From: Cognatishimia sp. WU-CL00825 | GTDB taxonomy: Bacteria > Pseudomonadota > Alphaproteobacteria > Rhodobacterales > Rhodobacteraceae | NCBI RefSeq assembly: GCF_040364665.1 | Contig: NZ_BAABWX010000001.1 | Coordinates: 682,001-746,000 of the forward strand | Length of the DNA: 64,000 nt | Direction: 5' to 3' | In this document: in pieces, positions 16,771-25,805 of the stretch | Layout: every line of letters begins with the position of its first letter | Numbering within the stretch: the stretch's first letter is position 1 | Position numbers and translations under genes: made by a program | The notes under the pieces: model-generated | Database searches by the model: none | The model's input: the letters and a program-made list of their open reading frames with translations, nothing else | What the model was told of the DNA's origin: nothing

Positions 16771-18315
16771 ATGGCACAAGCAGAGACCCGCAGACGTGGG
16801 CGTGGCGGCGGTGGGGCCGCGCGCCGGGCCGAGCGCAGCGCGATCCAGATCGAGACAGCGAAGTATATTGAACGCAACATTCCGCTTTATGAAATCCTGA
16901 GCGACGCGGCATTGGATGTGATCGAGGCCAATGCGGAAACCCTGCTGGAAGAGGTTGGCGTTGTCTTTGCCAGCAATCCAGGCGCGCTTGAGCTCTGGCG
17001 CGAGGCAGGGGCGCATATTGATGGCGACCGCGTGCGCATTCCAAAGGGTTTGGCGCGCAAATTATGTCAGACTGCCCCCGCGTCCTTTACTCAGCACGCG
17101 CGCAATCCTGAAAAATCTGTGGTGATTGGCGGCAAAAACATGGTCTGTGCGCCGGTCTATGGCCCGCCTTTTGTGCGCGATGCGGATGGCGGACGGCGGT
17201 ATGCCACCATGGATGATTTCAATAAATTCGTGAAACTCGGCTATATGAGCAAATGGCTGCACCATTCGGGTGGCACCGTGTGTGAACCCACAGATGTGGC
17301 GGTGAACAAGCGCCATCTTGATATGCTGCTGGCGCATATGACGCTGAGTGACAAGCCGTTTATGGGCTCTGTGACCGCCCCAAGCCGCGCACAAGACAGT
17401 GTGGACATGTGCGAGATCTTGTTTGGCAAAGAGTTTGTGCAAAACAACACGGTTATGACTTCGCTGATCAATATCAACTCGCCGATGACCTTTGATGATG
17501 TGATGATGGGTGCCTTGGAAGTCTATGCCAAGAACAACCAGGCTTGCATTATTTCCCCCTTTATTGTGGGCGGCGCGATGGCCCCGGTGTCGGTTGCAGG
17601 TACTTTGACCCAGGTGATGGCCGAGGTCCTTTCGGGCATCGCGTATAGCCAATTGGTGCGACCGGGGGCTCCGGTGATCTTTGGTGCCTTTGTGACCTCG
17701 ATCGATATGGGCTCAGGGGCCCCAACCTTTGGCACGCCAGAGGCCAGTCAAATTCTTTATGGGGCGGGGCAATTGGCACGTCGTTTGGGTCTGCCATTCC
17801 GGTCAGGCGGCGGGCTGTGTGGCTCTAAGTTACCAGATGCGCAGGCGGCCTATGAAACCGCCCACACCCACAACGCAGCTTTGCTGGGCGGTGTGAACTT
17901 TATGCTGCACAGCTGTGGATGGCTTGAAGGCGGCCTGGTGTCGAGCTTTGAAAAATTTGTGATGGACGCGGACCAATTGGGTGTGTTGCACAAATTGGCT
18001 GCCGGTGTTGCGATGGACGAAAACGGTCAGGCTATGGACGCCATTCGCGAGGTTGGTCCGGGTGGGCATTATTTGGGGTGTGCACATACGCAGGCCAATT
18101 ACCAAGAGGCGTTTTGGCGGTCAGAAGTTCTAGATTACAAACCGTTTGAAACCTGGCAGGACGAAGGGTCGCGCGATACGCAAACCCTGGCTGCGCAACG
18201 GGTCGAAACCCTGTTGGCCCATTATAAAGCGCCAGCACTTGATCCCGCCATCGAAGCGGCGTTGCGCAGTTTTGTCAGCGACAAAAAGGCCTCTATGCCT
18301 GACGCGCTTGAATAG
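16771..18315 (+). CDS. MttB-family corrinoid-dependent methyltransferase (non-pyrrolysine)
   Basis: This 514-residue protein belongs to the trimethylamine methyltransferase superfamily, whose members pass a methyl group from a quaternary or tertiary amine to a corrinoid protein. There is no in-frame TAG, so it is the non-pyrrolysine (MtgB-like) type; such enzymes include glycine betaine methyltransferases. Typical stretches are GGTVCEPTDVAVNKRHLDML and LPFRSGGGLCGSKLPDAQAA. The ATG at 16771 follows GAGGAC; the first 20 residues are very rich in Arg and Gly. No corrinoid protein gene is adjacent. The closest in the window is at 58830-59528. Substrate uncertain. Confidence 0.88.
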   Translation: MAQAETRRRGRGGGGAARRAERSAIQIETAKYIERNIPLYEILSDAALDVIEANAETLLEEVGVVFASNPGALELWREAGAHIDGDRVRIPKGLARKLCQTAPASFTQHARNPEKSVVIGGKNMVCAPVYGPPFVRDADGGRRYATMDDFNKFVKLGYMSKWLHHSGGTVCEPTDVAVNKRHLDMLLAHMTLSDKPFMGSVTAPSRAQDSVDMCEILFGKEFVQNNTVMTSLININSPMTFDDVMMGALEVYAKNNQACIISPFIVGGAMAPVSVAGTLTQVMAEVLSGIAYSQLVRPGAPVIFGAFVTSIDMGSGAPTFGTPEASQILYGAGQLARRLGLPFRSGGGLCGSKLPDAQAAYETAHTHNAALLGGVNFMLHSCGWLEGGLVSSFEKFVMDADQLGVLHKLAAGVAMDENGQAMDAIREVGPGGHYLGCAHTQANYQEAFWRSEVLDYKPFETWQDEGSRDTQTLAAQRVETLLAHYKAPALDPAIEAALRSFVSDKKASMPDALE

Positions 18316-18330
18316 GCCTTAGCTAGGCAT

Positions 18331-18633
18331 TCAAGCTGTAATAAGCCCTTGTCGCGAGGCGCAATACATTTGCGCCTCGGCGATTAACGCGCTGAGCAAA
18401 CCCACGTGATCCACAAGCGAATACGTGTTGTCTTTGCTTTGACGCAAAGCGTTCATGTCCTGCTCTATTTCGATCAATTTCATCAGCGCTTCGACGCTTC
18501 TGGGCAGATGATCGGTCTTCAGGTGGTGGCGCAAATGCAGATCTCGGCGGTAATCGCGCGCGGCGGCCTTTGCGGTGCGCACCAATATGCGCGGGCGGTT
18601 GAGTTGCGCCAAAGTGGTCAGAACATCTTGCAT
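18331..18633 (-). CDS. DUF6477-type small protein
   Basis: This 100-residue protein starts MQDVLTTLAQLNRPRILVRT, which I recognise as a small conserved Rhodobacterales family (DUF6477). The rest is helical and charged (RRDLHLRHHL, ALMKLIEIEQDMNALRQ). I chose the ATG at 18633 because the family begins at MQDVL. It is divergent from the DUF6456 HTH gene, with a CtrA-like site in the shared spacer. In Rhodobacter capsulatus I recall a comparable neighbour pair, rcc01866 and rcc01865 (gafA), tied to gene transfer agents. Function unknown. Confidence 0.7.
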   Translation of the reverse strand: MQDVLTTLAQLNRPRILVRTAKAAARDYRRDLHLRHHLKTDHLPRSVEALMKLIEIEQDMNALRQSKDNTYSLVDHVGLLSALIAEAQMYCASRQGLITA

Positions 18634-18771
18634 TACACCATCCTTATTTCTGGAACAGGATTGCAAGAATTGCACAACCTAGAGGGGTGTTGCGTTTTGC
18701 CAGTTCCATGCGTTCGGCGGGTTTCACTTCTCTTTAGCTTTTGTCAACAATCTTAGGGCTGCCCACAGGTG

Positions 18772-18787
18772 TTAACGCATGGGTAAC
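18772..18787. promoter_or_regulatory. CtrA-type site between DUF6477 and DUF6456 genes
   Basis: TTAAC-GCATGG-GTAAC matches the CtrA consensus TTAAC-N6-TTAAC with one mismatch. It is 97 bases upstream of the DUF6456 gene start and 139 from the DUF6477 start, a fitting place for control of either. Confidence 0.55.
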
Positions 18788-18868
18788 CAATGCGACCTAG
18801 CTTGATGAGAAATCCTGGCAAGATCTGTGGGTATGACTGGCAGCACGAGATACCTACCGGGGGCATAT

Positions 18869-19978
18869 ATGACGAAACATTGGGGGACAGATCAGGATCT
18901 TCCTAACATTCCAAAATGGGTGCCAAATTATGCAGTTCGCTATTTGGCACATACGGAACAAGGTGTGTCTATTCGGGCTTTGGCCCGGCATTCCAATTGC
19001 CATGCGTCGACGGTGCTTCGGCAAATTCGCCGGGTAGAGTCGCGTCGTGATGATCCTCTGATCGACGAGGCATTATCTGCCCTTGGGGCACAGGTATCAC
19101 AGAGTGCAGCCGCGGATCGACTGATGGAGACATTTGAGATGAATGCACAGAATTCTGGGGAACCCCCAAGTGAAAAAGACTTAAGAAATGCAGCCGGCAA
19201 AATCCTCTTAAGGTTGAACGAGGCTGGGGCGGTTTTGGCCGTTGCAAAGGATATGGAAAAGGCGGTTGTTGTGCGTGATACGCCGGGGGCGGCCCCGCAA
19301 CGCATGGCGGTTGTCGACCGGCCGATTGCCCAGGCCATGGCCCTAAAAGACTGGATCAGTTGCAAAACACCGGGCCGGATCTCGCGCTACCAGATCACCG
19401 CTGCAGGGCGCACGGAATTGGGGCGTCTGACGGCTGGGAAAGCCGGGGAATTGGCAGGTTTCAACGAAGCACAGGCGGCATTTGATGCGGGTACGCCTGT
19501 AGATGGTGCAGGGGCTGGCGTTGTGCCAAGGCGGATGCGGTTTAGTGCTGGCGAAAGCCCGATGAGCATTCTGGCACGCCGCAAGGACAAGTCAGGCAAG
19601 CCATTTCTAAGTTCAGATCTTGTGGCCGCCGGTGAGCGGATGCGGGAAGATTTCGAATTGTCGCAAATGGAGGCGGCTGTTGGGCAAAACTGGGATCGGT
19701 TTTTAACCGCTGGGGTCAGCAATGGCGACACCGACAGGTCGGGCGGGTTTGGCCCCATGGCTGCGCGCCGTCGCGTTGGCGAAGCAGTAGAGGCTCTGGG
19801 CGAAGGTTTGTCAGACGTTGTGCTGCGCTGTTGCTGCTATTTAGAAGGGCTGGAAAGTGCTGAAAAAAGACTGGGTTGGCCCGCGCGCAGCGGAAAGGTT
19901 GTCTTGCGAATCGCCTTGATACGGTTGCGTGAACACTATGAAGCCTCGCGGTCTGAAACCAGCGACATGATTGGCTAG
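18869..19978 (+). CDS. DUF6456 helix-turn-helix protein, candidate GafA-like activator
   Basis: This is a 369-residue cytoplasmic protein. Residues about 15-55 form an HTH (GVSIRALARHSNCHASTVLR). The middle is a linker, and the C-terminal half from about 195 looks like a DUF6456 domain (ending RCCCYLEGLESAEKRLGWPA and a long helix). In Rhodobacter capsulatus the direct activator of gene transfer agent (GTA) genes, GafA, is as far as I recall a protein of this layout under CtrA control. Here too a CtrA-like box lies upstream. The ATG at 18869 follows GGGGGC; an earlier in-frame ATG is weaker. No GTA structural genes are in the window. HTH is likely; the GafA link is an inference. Confidence 0.7.
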   Translation: MTKHWGTDQDLPNIPKWVPNYAVRYLAHTEQGVSIRALARHSNCHASTVLRQIRRVESRRDDPLIDEALSALGAQVSQSAAADRLMETFEMNAQNSGEPPSEKDLRNAAGKILLRLNEAGAVLAVAKDMEKAVVVRDTPGAAPQRMAVVDRPIAQAMALKDWISCKTPGRISRYQITAAGRTELGRLTAGKAGELAGFNEAQAAFDAGTPVDGAGAGVVPRRMRFSAGESPMSILARRKDKSGKPFLSSDLVAAGERMREDFELSQMEAAVGQNWDRFLTAGVSNGDTDRSGGFGPMAARRRVGEAVEALGEGLSDVVLRCCCYLEGLESAEKRLGWPARSGKVVLRIALIRLREHYEASRSETSDMIG

Positions 19979-19982
19979 AAAC

Positions 19983-20007
19983 TGCGCCGCCCAGACCGGG
20001 CGGCGCA
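19983..20007. terminator. Bidirectional hairpin between DUF6456 gene and catalase
   Basis: TGCGCCGCCC-AGACC-GGGCGGCGCA is a perfect 10-base-pair stem in the 36-base gap between the convergent genes. The T-tails are short, so it may be only partly effective alone. Confidence 0.65.
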
Positions 20008-20014
20008 ATAGAAT

Positions 20015-21463
20015 TTAGGCGTTAAGCGCTTTGCGCGCGGCGCGGATGCCCTTGCCATAGGCCGGACTGATTTGGTCATAATGCGCCAACACCCTTTCAA
20101 TGGTGTCAGCTTTCGCGCCCTGCATTGCCTCGGCGGTATTGGCGTAAAGACGGGCGCGCTGACCCTCGTCAAACAGATCGTGTAATGCGCGGGCCTGACT
20201 GTAATCATCGTTGCCGTCGCGGTGATTATACCGGTCAGCATCGCCGGAAATCTTGAGCGGCGGTTCTGCCTGTGTTGCATCTTCGCGTGGCGCACCGGCG
20301 ACCGAGTTTGGCTCGTAATAGGCGTCACTATTGCCGGTTTGCTGCCCCATAAAGTTCATATTGCCATCTTTGTGATAGTGATGGACGGGGCATTTGGGCG
20401 CGTTGACCGGCAGGGCCTCGTAATGGGTGCCAATCCGGTAGCGGTGTGCATCCGCATAGGAAAAGAGCCGCGCTTGCAGCACTTTGTCCGGGCTAAAGCC
20501 AACACCCGGCACGATATTTGACGGGCTAAAGGCGGCCTGTTCGACCTCTGCGAAGTAATTTTCTGGATTTCTGTTCAGCTCAAATTCGCCGATTGTGATG
20601 CAGGGGTAATCTGCATGTGGCCAAACTTTGGTCAGGTCAAACGGGTTAAAGGCGGCTTTTTCGGCGTCTTCTTCGGCCATGACCTGAATTTGCATGGTCC
20701 ATTTGGGAAAGTCGCCATTCTCGATGGTGCCAAACAACGCTTCTTGATAGCCTTCGCGGGTCTCACCAATTTTGGCCGCTGACTGTGCGTTGGTCAGATG
20801 AGCGTGTCCTTGCTGGGTTTTAAAGTGGAATTTCACCCAGAACCGTTCGTTTTGATCATTGATCAAACTGAATGTATGCGACCCATAGCCGTTCATTTGC
20901 ATCGGGGTGGTTGGGCAGCCGCGATCAGACATCAAGATGGTGACCTGATGCAAGGCCTCGGGGCTTAGCGACCAGTAATCCCACATGGCTTCGGCACTGC
21001 GCAGGTTGGTTTTTGGGTGGCGTTTTTGGGTGTGGATAAAGTCGGGGAATTTATAGGGGTCGCGCAGGAAGAACACCGGCGTGTTGTTGCCAACCAGATC
21101 CCAATTGCCATCTTCGGTGTAAAATTTCAGGGCAAACCCCCGCACGTCGCGCTCGTTATCTGCGGCTCCCAACTCGCCGGCAACAGTGGAAAACCGCGCC
21201 AGCATCGGCGTCGTTGCACCTTTTTGCAACGATTTGGCCTTGGTGTATTTACTAATGTCTTCGGTGATCTTCAGCGCGCCAAAGGCACCCCAACCCTTGG
21301 CGTGTACGACGCGCTCTGGGATGCGCTCGCGGTTTTGGTGCGCCAATTTTTCGATCAATTGGTAATCTTGCATCAAAACAGGTCCGCGTTCACCGGCGGT
21401 CTGGCTGTTTTGATTGTCTGAGATTGGGGCCCCAGCGGTAGTGGTCAGCTGCTTGTCGGTCAT
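20015..21463 (-). CDS. katA: Monofunctional heme catalase (small subunit, NADPH-type)
   Basis: This 482-residue catalase splits hydrogen peroxide. The distal His lies in [16 protein letters not shown], the distal Asn region in [14 protein letters not shown], and the heme-ligand Tyr in [20 protein letters not shown]. Length is that of small-subunit clade 3 catalases. The ATG at 21463 is preceded by AGGGATC; an in-frame upstream start is less likely. It is divergent from oxyR, 96 bases apart, the classic arrangement for peroxide induction. Confidence 0.96.
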   Translation of the reverse strand: MTDKQLTTTAGAPISDNQNSQTAGERGPVLMQDYQLIEKLAHQNRERIPERVVHAKGWGAFGALKITEDISKYTKAKSLQKGATTPMLARFSTVAGELGAADNERDVRGFALKFYTEDGNWDLVGNNTPVFFLRDPYKFPDFIHTQKRHPKTNLRSAEAMWDYWSLSPEALHQVTILMSDRGCPTTPMQMNGYGSHTFSLINDQNERFWVKFHFKTQQGHAHLTNAQSAAKIGETREGYQEALFGTIENGDFPKWTMQIQVMAEEDAEKAAFNPFDLTKVWPHADYPCITIGEFELNRNPENYFAEVEQAAFSPSNIVPGVGFSPDKVLQARLFSYADAHRYRIGTHYEALPVNAPKCPVHHYHKDGNMNFMGQQTGNSDAYYEPNSVAGAPREDATQAEPPLKISGDADRYNHRDGNDDYSQARALHDLFDEGQRARLYANTAEAMQGAKADTIERVLAHYDQISPAYGKGIRAARKALNA

Positions 21464-21559
21464 AATGATCCCTTTGGTTAAAGCGCGTTGACCCCAGTTT
21501 GCCAAGAAAGATTTATAATATCCAATTGTAGTTTTTCATTGTTTTGATAGTTTAAAGTT

Positions 21560-22489
21560 ATGAACTTAACCATCAAGCAACTCAGTTACTTTAAAGCCTT
21601 GGCCACACACCGAAATTTTGGCCGGGCGGCGGCGGCTTGCTTTGTCAGCCAGCCTGCGATGTCGGTCCAGATCCGTGAATTAGAGCGAACGTTGAACGGA
21701 CGCTTGGTTGAGCGCCATGCCAGGGACATTGTGTTAACGCCATTTGGGCGGCAGACTTTGGACTATGCCAATCGCATTTTGGCGGATGTTGCCGATCTGG
21801 AGCGCGCTGCACGCTGGCGGTCTGGTTTGGCTGGAAAGCTGGCGCTTGGCATGATCCCAACCATAGCGCCCTATTTGCTGCCCAGCGCCTTGGCCGCGCT
21901 GCGGGCGCGCGACATTTCGCTGGACGTGCAGGTCATGGAGGGAAAAACGGATCGGTTGATTGGTTTGCTGGAGGCTGGCAATTTGGATGCGGCTGTGATG
22001 GCTTTGCCGTCGGGGGTTGAGGGGCTGACCGATGTGCCATTGTTTGAGGATCGGTTTCTGCTGGCGGGCACGCCGGCGCGGGTTGATGCGCTGGAGGCAG
22101 CGGTCGAGTCATTGCAACCAACGGCCTTGGAAAACCATCAGTTGATGCTGCTTGAAGATGGTCATTGTTTGACCGATCAAGCGCTGGATGTTTGTGGGCG
22201 CGGGCGCGGCCATAGCCAGATCAATATGGGGGCGTCCTCGCTGTCCACGCTTTCAAGACTGGTGGAAGCTGGGTTTGGCCTGACCTTGATGCCGGAACTC
22301 GCAGCCCAGGTTGAGCAGGCGGCGACACCTGGCATTACACTGCGCCGATTTGCAGAGCCGCAACCATCGCGTCAGATTGGGTTGGTGCGGCGTGCAGGCA
22401 GCGATGACGACGGTTGGTTTGCAGAGCTGGCAACGCTTTTGACCGAGGTGGGGCAGGGATTGTTACAGCCCAAGGCTTCTGTAATATAA
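21560..22489 (+). CDS. oxyR: Hydrogen-peroxide sensor OxyR (LysR family)
   Basis: The 309-residue LysR regulator has an N-terminal HTH (residues 20-39) and a regulatory domain with the peroxide-sensing pair Cys203 and Cys212 in LLEDGHCLTDQALDVC. These align with Cys199 and Cys208 of E. coli OxyR with the same 8-residue spacing, so the sensing chemistry is probably conserved. It is divergent from the catalase gene; the shared spacer holds AT-rich half-sites (ATAT...GTAG, ATTG...GATAG) that loosely fit OxyR tetramer sites. A bidirectional terminator follows. Confidence 0.95.
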   Translation: MNLTIKQLSYFKALATHRNFGRAAAACFVSQPAMSVQIRELERTLNGRLVERHARDIVLTPFGRQTLDYANRILADVADLERAARWRSGLAGKLALGMIPTIAPYLLPSALAALRARDISLDVQVMEGKTDRLIGLLEAGNLDAAVMALPSGVEGLTDVPLFEDRFLLAGTPARVDALEAAVESLQPTALENHQLMLLEDGHCLTDQALDVCGRGRGHSQINMGASSLSTLSRLVEAGFGLTLMPELAAQVEQAATPGITLRRFAEPQPSRQIGLVRRAGSDDDGWFAELATLLTEVGQGLLQPKASVI

Positions 22490-22516
22490 AAAGGCACGCC
22501 ATTAAGCGTGCCTTTT
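22489..22516. terminator. Bidirectional terminator between oxyR and peroxiredoxin
   Basis: AAAAGGCACGC (22489-22499) pairs with GCGTGCCTTTT (22506-22516) around a 6-base loop. A-rich and T-rich flanks suit both convergent genes. Confidence 0.88.
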
Positions 22517-22544
22517 CAAGTGTCTATCTGGAAACTGTAGGGGC

Positions 22545-23090
22545 TTAAGCCGCGACTTCAGCTTTGGCTTTCAAGTGCTTCATCACATTTTCTGGCGCAC
22601 TTTCGCCATAGGGATCTTCGGGGTGGTTATCATCGCGACCTGGCTCTTCGAAGAATGCTTCGACCACGCCGTTGTTGATGATGGCCGCATAGCGCCAAGA
22701 GCGCATGCCAAAGCCAACGTTGTCTTTGTCGACCAGCATGCCAACTTTGCGGGTGAATTCACCAGAGCCGTCAGGGATCACTTTAACGTTTTTGATGCCC
22801 TGAGCTTCGGCCCATTTGTTCATCACAAAGCTGTCGTTGACGGACATGCAATAGATTTCGTCGATGCCTTCGGCGGCGAAATCGGCGAAACCGTTTTCAA
22901 AGCCTGGCAGTTGGTAAGTCGAGCATGTTGGCGTGAAAGCGCCCGGCAGAGAGAACAAAACAACGCGTTTGCCCGCGAAGTAATCTGCGGTTGTCATATC
23001 CTGCCAACGGAATGGGTTAGGGCCTTCGATGCTTTCATCGCGAACGCGGGTGCGAAAGGTCACGGCTGGAAGTTTTTGTCCTGCGAACAT
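22545..23090 (-). CDS. Peroxiredoxin, Prx5/AhpE-like
   Basis: This thiol peroxidase of 181 residues reduces peroxides. The peroxidatic Cys is in PGAFTPTCSTYQLPGF (about residue 56), the PXXXT(S)XXC signature of the Prx5 group. The region from DKDNVGFGMRSWRYA also fits that group. Length is slightly above the usual 160 because of a C-terminal tail. The reductant, glutathione or thioredoxin, is unknown. It is next to oxyR/katA and convergent with oxyR, so peroxide control is plausible. Confidence 0.9.
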   Translation of the reverse strand: MFAGQKLPAVTFRTRVRDESIEGPNPFRWQDMTTADYFAGKRVVLFSLPGAFTPTCSTYQLPGFENGFADFAAEGIDEIYCMSVNDSFVMNKWAEAQGIKNVKVIPDGSGEFTRKVGMLVDKDNVGFGMRSWRYAAIINNGVVEAFFEEPGRDDNHPEDPYGESAPENVMKHLKAKAEVAA

Positions 23091-23310
23091 GCTTATACCT
23101 CTGGTTTGAATGTCGTCTTGGGCGCCGAATTAAAACGATTCTAAGTTTCGCGCAATGTCGAAGGTTGTTTAACGTCAAAGAGACTTTCATTGATGTTGGT
23201 ATTCTGGCCCAATTGCCACAAACGCATAACGGCATTGCGCCTCTGGCCCTATCATGATTGGGGCGTTATGTTATCTGAAACGAGACTGAATCTGTCGTAA
23301 GGAAAGCTGC

Positions 23311-24261
23311 GTGAGAGACCTTAAGATCCCAGAACAACGCCATCCGGAAAAAGCCAAACGACCGGACAATGTGCAGCCCAAGAAACCAAAATGGATTCGG
23401 GTGAAAGCGCCAACCGGCGAAGGCTATAATGCCACCAAGAAAATCATGCGGGAAAACAAGCTGGTCACGGTTTGCGAAGAGGCGGGTTGCCCCAATGCCG
23501 GTGAATGCTGGAGCCAGGGTCACGCAACCATGATGATCATGGGTGAGGTTTGTACCCGCGCCTGTACGTTCTGCAACATTGCGACTGGCAAGCCACCAGA
23601 GGCTTTGGACGTGTTTGAGCCGGGCCGGGTTGCGGATGCGGTGAAAAAGCTGGGTCTGAACCACGTTGTGATTACTTCGGTGGATCGCGATGACGTGGAA
23701 GATGGTGGCGCAGAACATTTTGCTCAAACCATTCGCGCGGTGCGCAGGCAGTCTCCGAACACCACAATTGAGATTCTGACACCTGACTTTATCCGCTGTG
23801 ATTCTTCGGCGTTGGAAGTGGTGGTTGCGGCCAAACCTGATGTGTTTAATCACAATCTGGAAACCGTGCCTGGGCTGTATCCCGAGGTGCGCCCCGGTGC
23901 GCGGTATTTCCATTCGTTGCGCTTGTTGCAACGCGTGAAAGAGCTGGACCCAATGATGTTTACCAAATCGGGCATCATGGTGGGACTGGGCGAAGATCGG
24001 CAATCTGTGGTGCAGGTGATGGAGGATATGCGCGCGGCGGATATCGATTTTCTGACGATCGGACAGTATTTGCAGCCGACACCAAAGCACCACCGGGTCG
24101 ACCGTTTTGTGACTCCGGAGGAATTTAAGACCTATGAAAAGGCAGCTTATGGTAAAGGGTTCTTGATGGTTTCGGCCACTCCTTTGACACGCAGTTCCTA
24201 TCATGCAGGCGATGATTTTGCGAAATTGCGCGACGCGCGTATGGCGAAATTGGGTCAGTAA
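23311..24261 (+). CDS. lipA: Lipoyl synthase
   Basis: LipA is the radical SAM enzyme that inserts two sulfurs into octanoyl groups on lipoate-dependent enzymes. The 316-residue protein has both iron-sulfur motifs: the auxiliary [12 protein letters not shown] (about 54-65) and the radical [11 protein letters not shown] (about 80-87). The C-terminal serine motif is in [11 protein letters not shown]. Start is GTG at 23311, with AAGGA 9 bases before it. Length is standard. Confidence 0.97.
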   Translation: MRDLKIPEQRHPEKAKRPDNVQPKKPKWIRVKAPTGEGYNATKKIMRENKLVTVCEEAGCPNAGECWSQGHATMMIMGEVCTRACTFCNIATGKPPEALDVFEPGRVADAVKKLGLNHVVITSVDRDDVEDGGAEHFAQTIRAVRRQSPNTTIEILTPDFIRCDSSALEVVVAAKPDVFNHNLETVPGLYPEVRPGARYFHSLRLLQRVKELDPMMFTKSGIMVGLGEDRQSVVQVMEDMRAADIDFLTIGQYLQPTPKHHRVDRFVTPEEFKTYEKAAYGKGFLMVSATPLTRSSYHAGDDFAKLRDARMAKLGQ

Positions 24262-24351
24262 TGGCAAGTCCTGGATGCGCAGGAATTTGACGCATTCAGG
24301 GCTTTAACTGACGTGTTTAATGTAATGTTTTCAGATGGTTGCTTTTGGTAT

Positions 24352-25230
24352 CTATGGTATCAGCTTAAGGTAGGCAGCAATGCTTTCACGGTCTGATGCA
24401 GACAATTGCCCCATGTTTTCCACAACATGTGTCATGGCACCGCCCGCGCTGTCAAACTCTGGTGTAAACCCAGTTTCAAGATAATAGGCGATATCGGATG
24501 GTGCCCAGTCAAGCTGGCCGCTGGCAATGGCAGGCACTTTGCCTTCTCCGGGAATGAAAGCCCCTTGCAACCAGTCACCGCGTTTCAACCCGCCCAGCGC
24601 GTTGCGAGGTGTGTGGCATTCGCCGCAATGGGCTAGTGCCTCGACCAAATAGCGCCCGCGCTCAATTTCCGGGCTTTCGGCATTTGTCAGAACCCAATCT
24701 GAATTGGCAAACAGCAGTTTCCAGCCGCCAAGGGTGCGCCGTATGTTAAAGGGAAAGCCAACATCATGTGGCAGACTCGGGCTGTAAGATATTGGGAGCG
24801 CATCCATGAAGGACTTTAGATCTGCCACGTCTTGGGGTCGCATCTTGGCATAGGCCGTATAGGGAAAAGCGGGGTAATAATGCGCGCCATCCGGTGAAAC
24901 GCCTGCTTGAACGGCATTGGCAAATTCAAGCAAAGTCCAACCGCCGATCCCGTTTTGCGGATCAGGTGAAATATTGGGCGCGTTGAAGGTTCCGAAAGGG
25001 GATGGAAATTTTTGCCCACCTGACAGAATGGGGTGATCGCTGAAGTCGGTTTTAGGCGCTGCGTGGCAAGATGCGCAACCCGCAGCATGAAACACCTGGG
25101 TCCCATGGCTTGGGTCGCCCACCAAGTTTGCAAAGTCGTCGGGATCGACGCCAACTGGGCGTGTCAGATAGAAAAAGGCAGCAAGGCCCAAAATGCCAAC
25201 GAAAATAAATAGGCGAAGTATGCGGGCCAT
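24352..25230 (-). CDS. Diheme c-type cytochrome
   Basis: This 292-residue protein has one N-terminal membrane helix (residues 5-23) and two CXXCH sites: CASCH (about residue 53) and CGECH (about residue 198). The two cytochrome domains resemble the electron-acceptor subunits of membrane alcohol or aldehyde dehydrogenases, though no such dehydrogenase gene is adjacent. It probably faces the periplasm and carries electrons. Its start lies 15 bases from the stop of the cytochrome c' gene, so both belong to one operon. Confidence 0.88.
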   Translation of the reverse strand: MARILRLFIFVGILGLAAFFYLTRPVGVDPDDFANLVGDPSHGTQVFHAAGCASCHAAPKTDFSDHPILSGGQKFPSPFGTFNAPNISPDPQNGIGGWTLLEFANAVQAGVSPDGAHYYPAFPYTAYAKMRPQDVADLKSFMDALPISYSPSLPHDVGFPFNIRRTLGGWKLLFANSDWVLTNAESPEIERGRYLVEALAHCGECHTPRNALGGLKRGDWLQGAFIPGEGKVPAIASGQLDWAPSDIAYYLETGFTPEFDSAGGAMTHVVENMGQLSASDRESIAAYLKLIP

Positions 25231-25245
25231 GCTTGTTCCTTGGAT

Positions 25246-25716
25246 TTATCTGCTTCGGTAGGCTTTGTGACATGCGCTACATGCGCCGCCAAGCGGGCCC
25301 ATTGCTGCGCGCAACGCGTCCAAGTCTGTACCGGCTGCACCAGCCATGGCAACGGCAGCGGCGTTTAATGCGCCTGCTTTTGCGCCAACGTCAGGGAAAT
25401 TGCTCCAGATTTCTGCTTTGGCGCGTGTGCCTTCAACACTAGAGCTGTCAGAACCCTGGGGCCACATTGTCATGGCATTGAGGCCTGAAACCACAGCGAG
25501 ATTGTCTGCTGCGGCTTTTGCAGCTGCGGAATCATAGGCAACATCGCCTTTGGCCATGGCCCCTAAGACGCCAAGATTATGGGAATAAAGTTGCATTTGA
25601 CCTTGGCGCGCCTTGATTGCCTCCATGATCGCTTTGTCAGCGTGGCTGTCCGCAACTGTCACCGACGCGCCTAGAACTATGGCGAGTGCGGAGGCTGTCA
25701 AAAGTTTGAAATTCAT
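25246..25716 (-). CDS. cycP: Cytochrome c' (class II)
   Basis: The 156-residue precursor has a signal peptide cleaved near VADS and a four-helix cytochrome c' fold with the heme site CSACHKAYR at the C-terminus, as is diagnostic for class II. Cytochromes c' bind NO and may protect against it. It leads an operon with the diheme cytochrome. The divergent LysR gene shares an 89-base spacer with a likely operator, so it is a candidate regulator. Confidence 0.93.
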   Translation of the reverse strand: MNFKLLTASALAIVLGASVTVADSHADKAIMEAIKARQGQMQLYSHNLGVLGAMAKGDVAYDSAAAKAAADNLAVVSGLNAMTMWPQGSDSSSVEGTRAKAEIWSNFPDVGAKAGALNAAAVAMAGAAGTDLDALRAAMGPLGGACSACHKAYRSR

Positions 25717-25757
25717 TAAATGTCTCCCTGTCTAACTATGCTGCCCATATTGCCTGT

Positions 25758-25779
25758 GCTAAATTAGATGTACATTAGC
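25758..25779. promoter_or_regulatory. LysR-type operator candidate
   Basis: GCTAA-N12-TTAGC is an interrupted palindrome in the spacer between the cytochrome c' gene and the LysR gene, with the size and AT-rich half-sites expected of a LysR-family site. Confidence 0.5.
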
Positions 25780-25805
25780 GAAAAGTGAAGAAATGTATTC
25801 GATTT

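Noticed and set aside
23266..24267. 333-codon open frame antisense to lipA
   Set aside because: It fully mirrors lipA and its translation is His- and Arg-rich without motifs.
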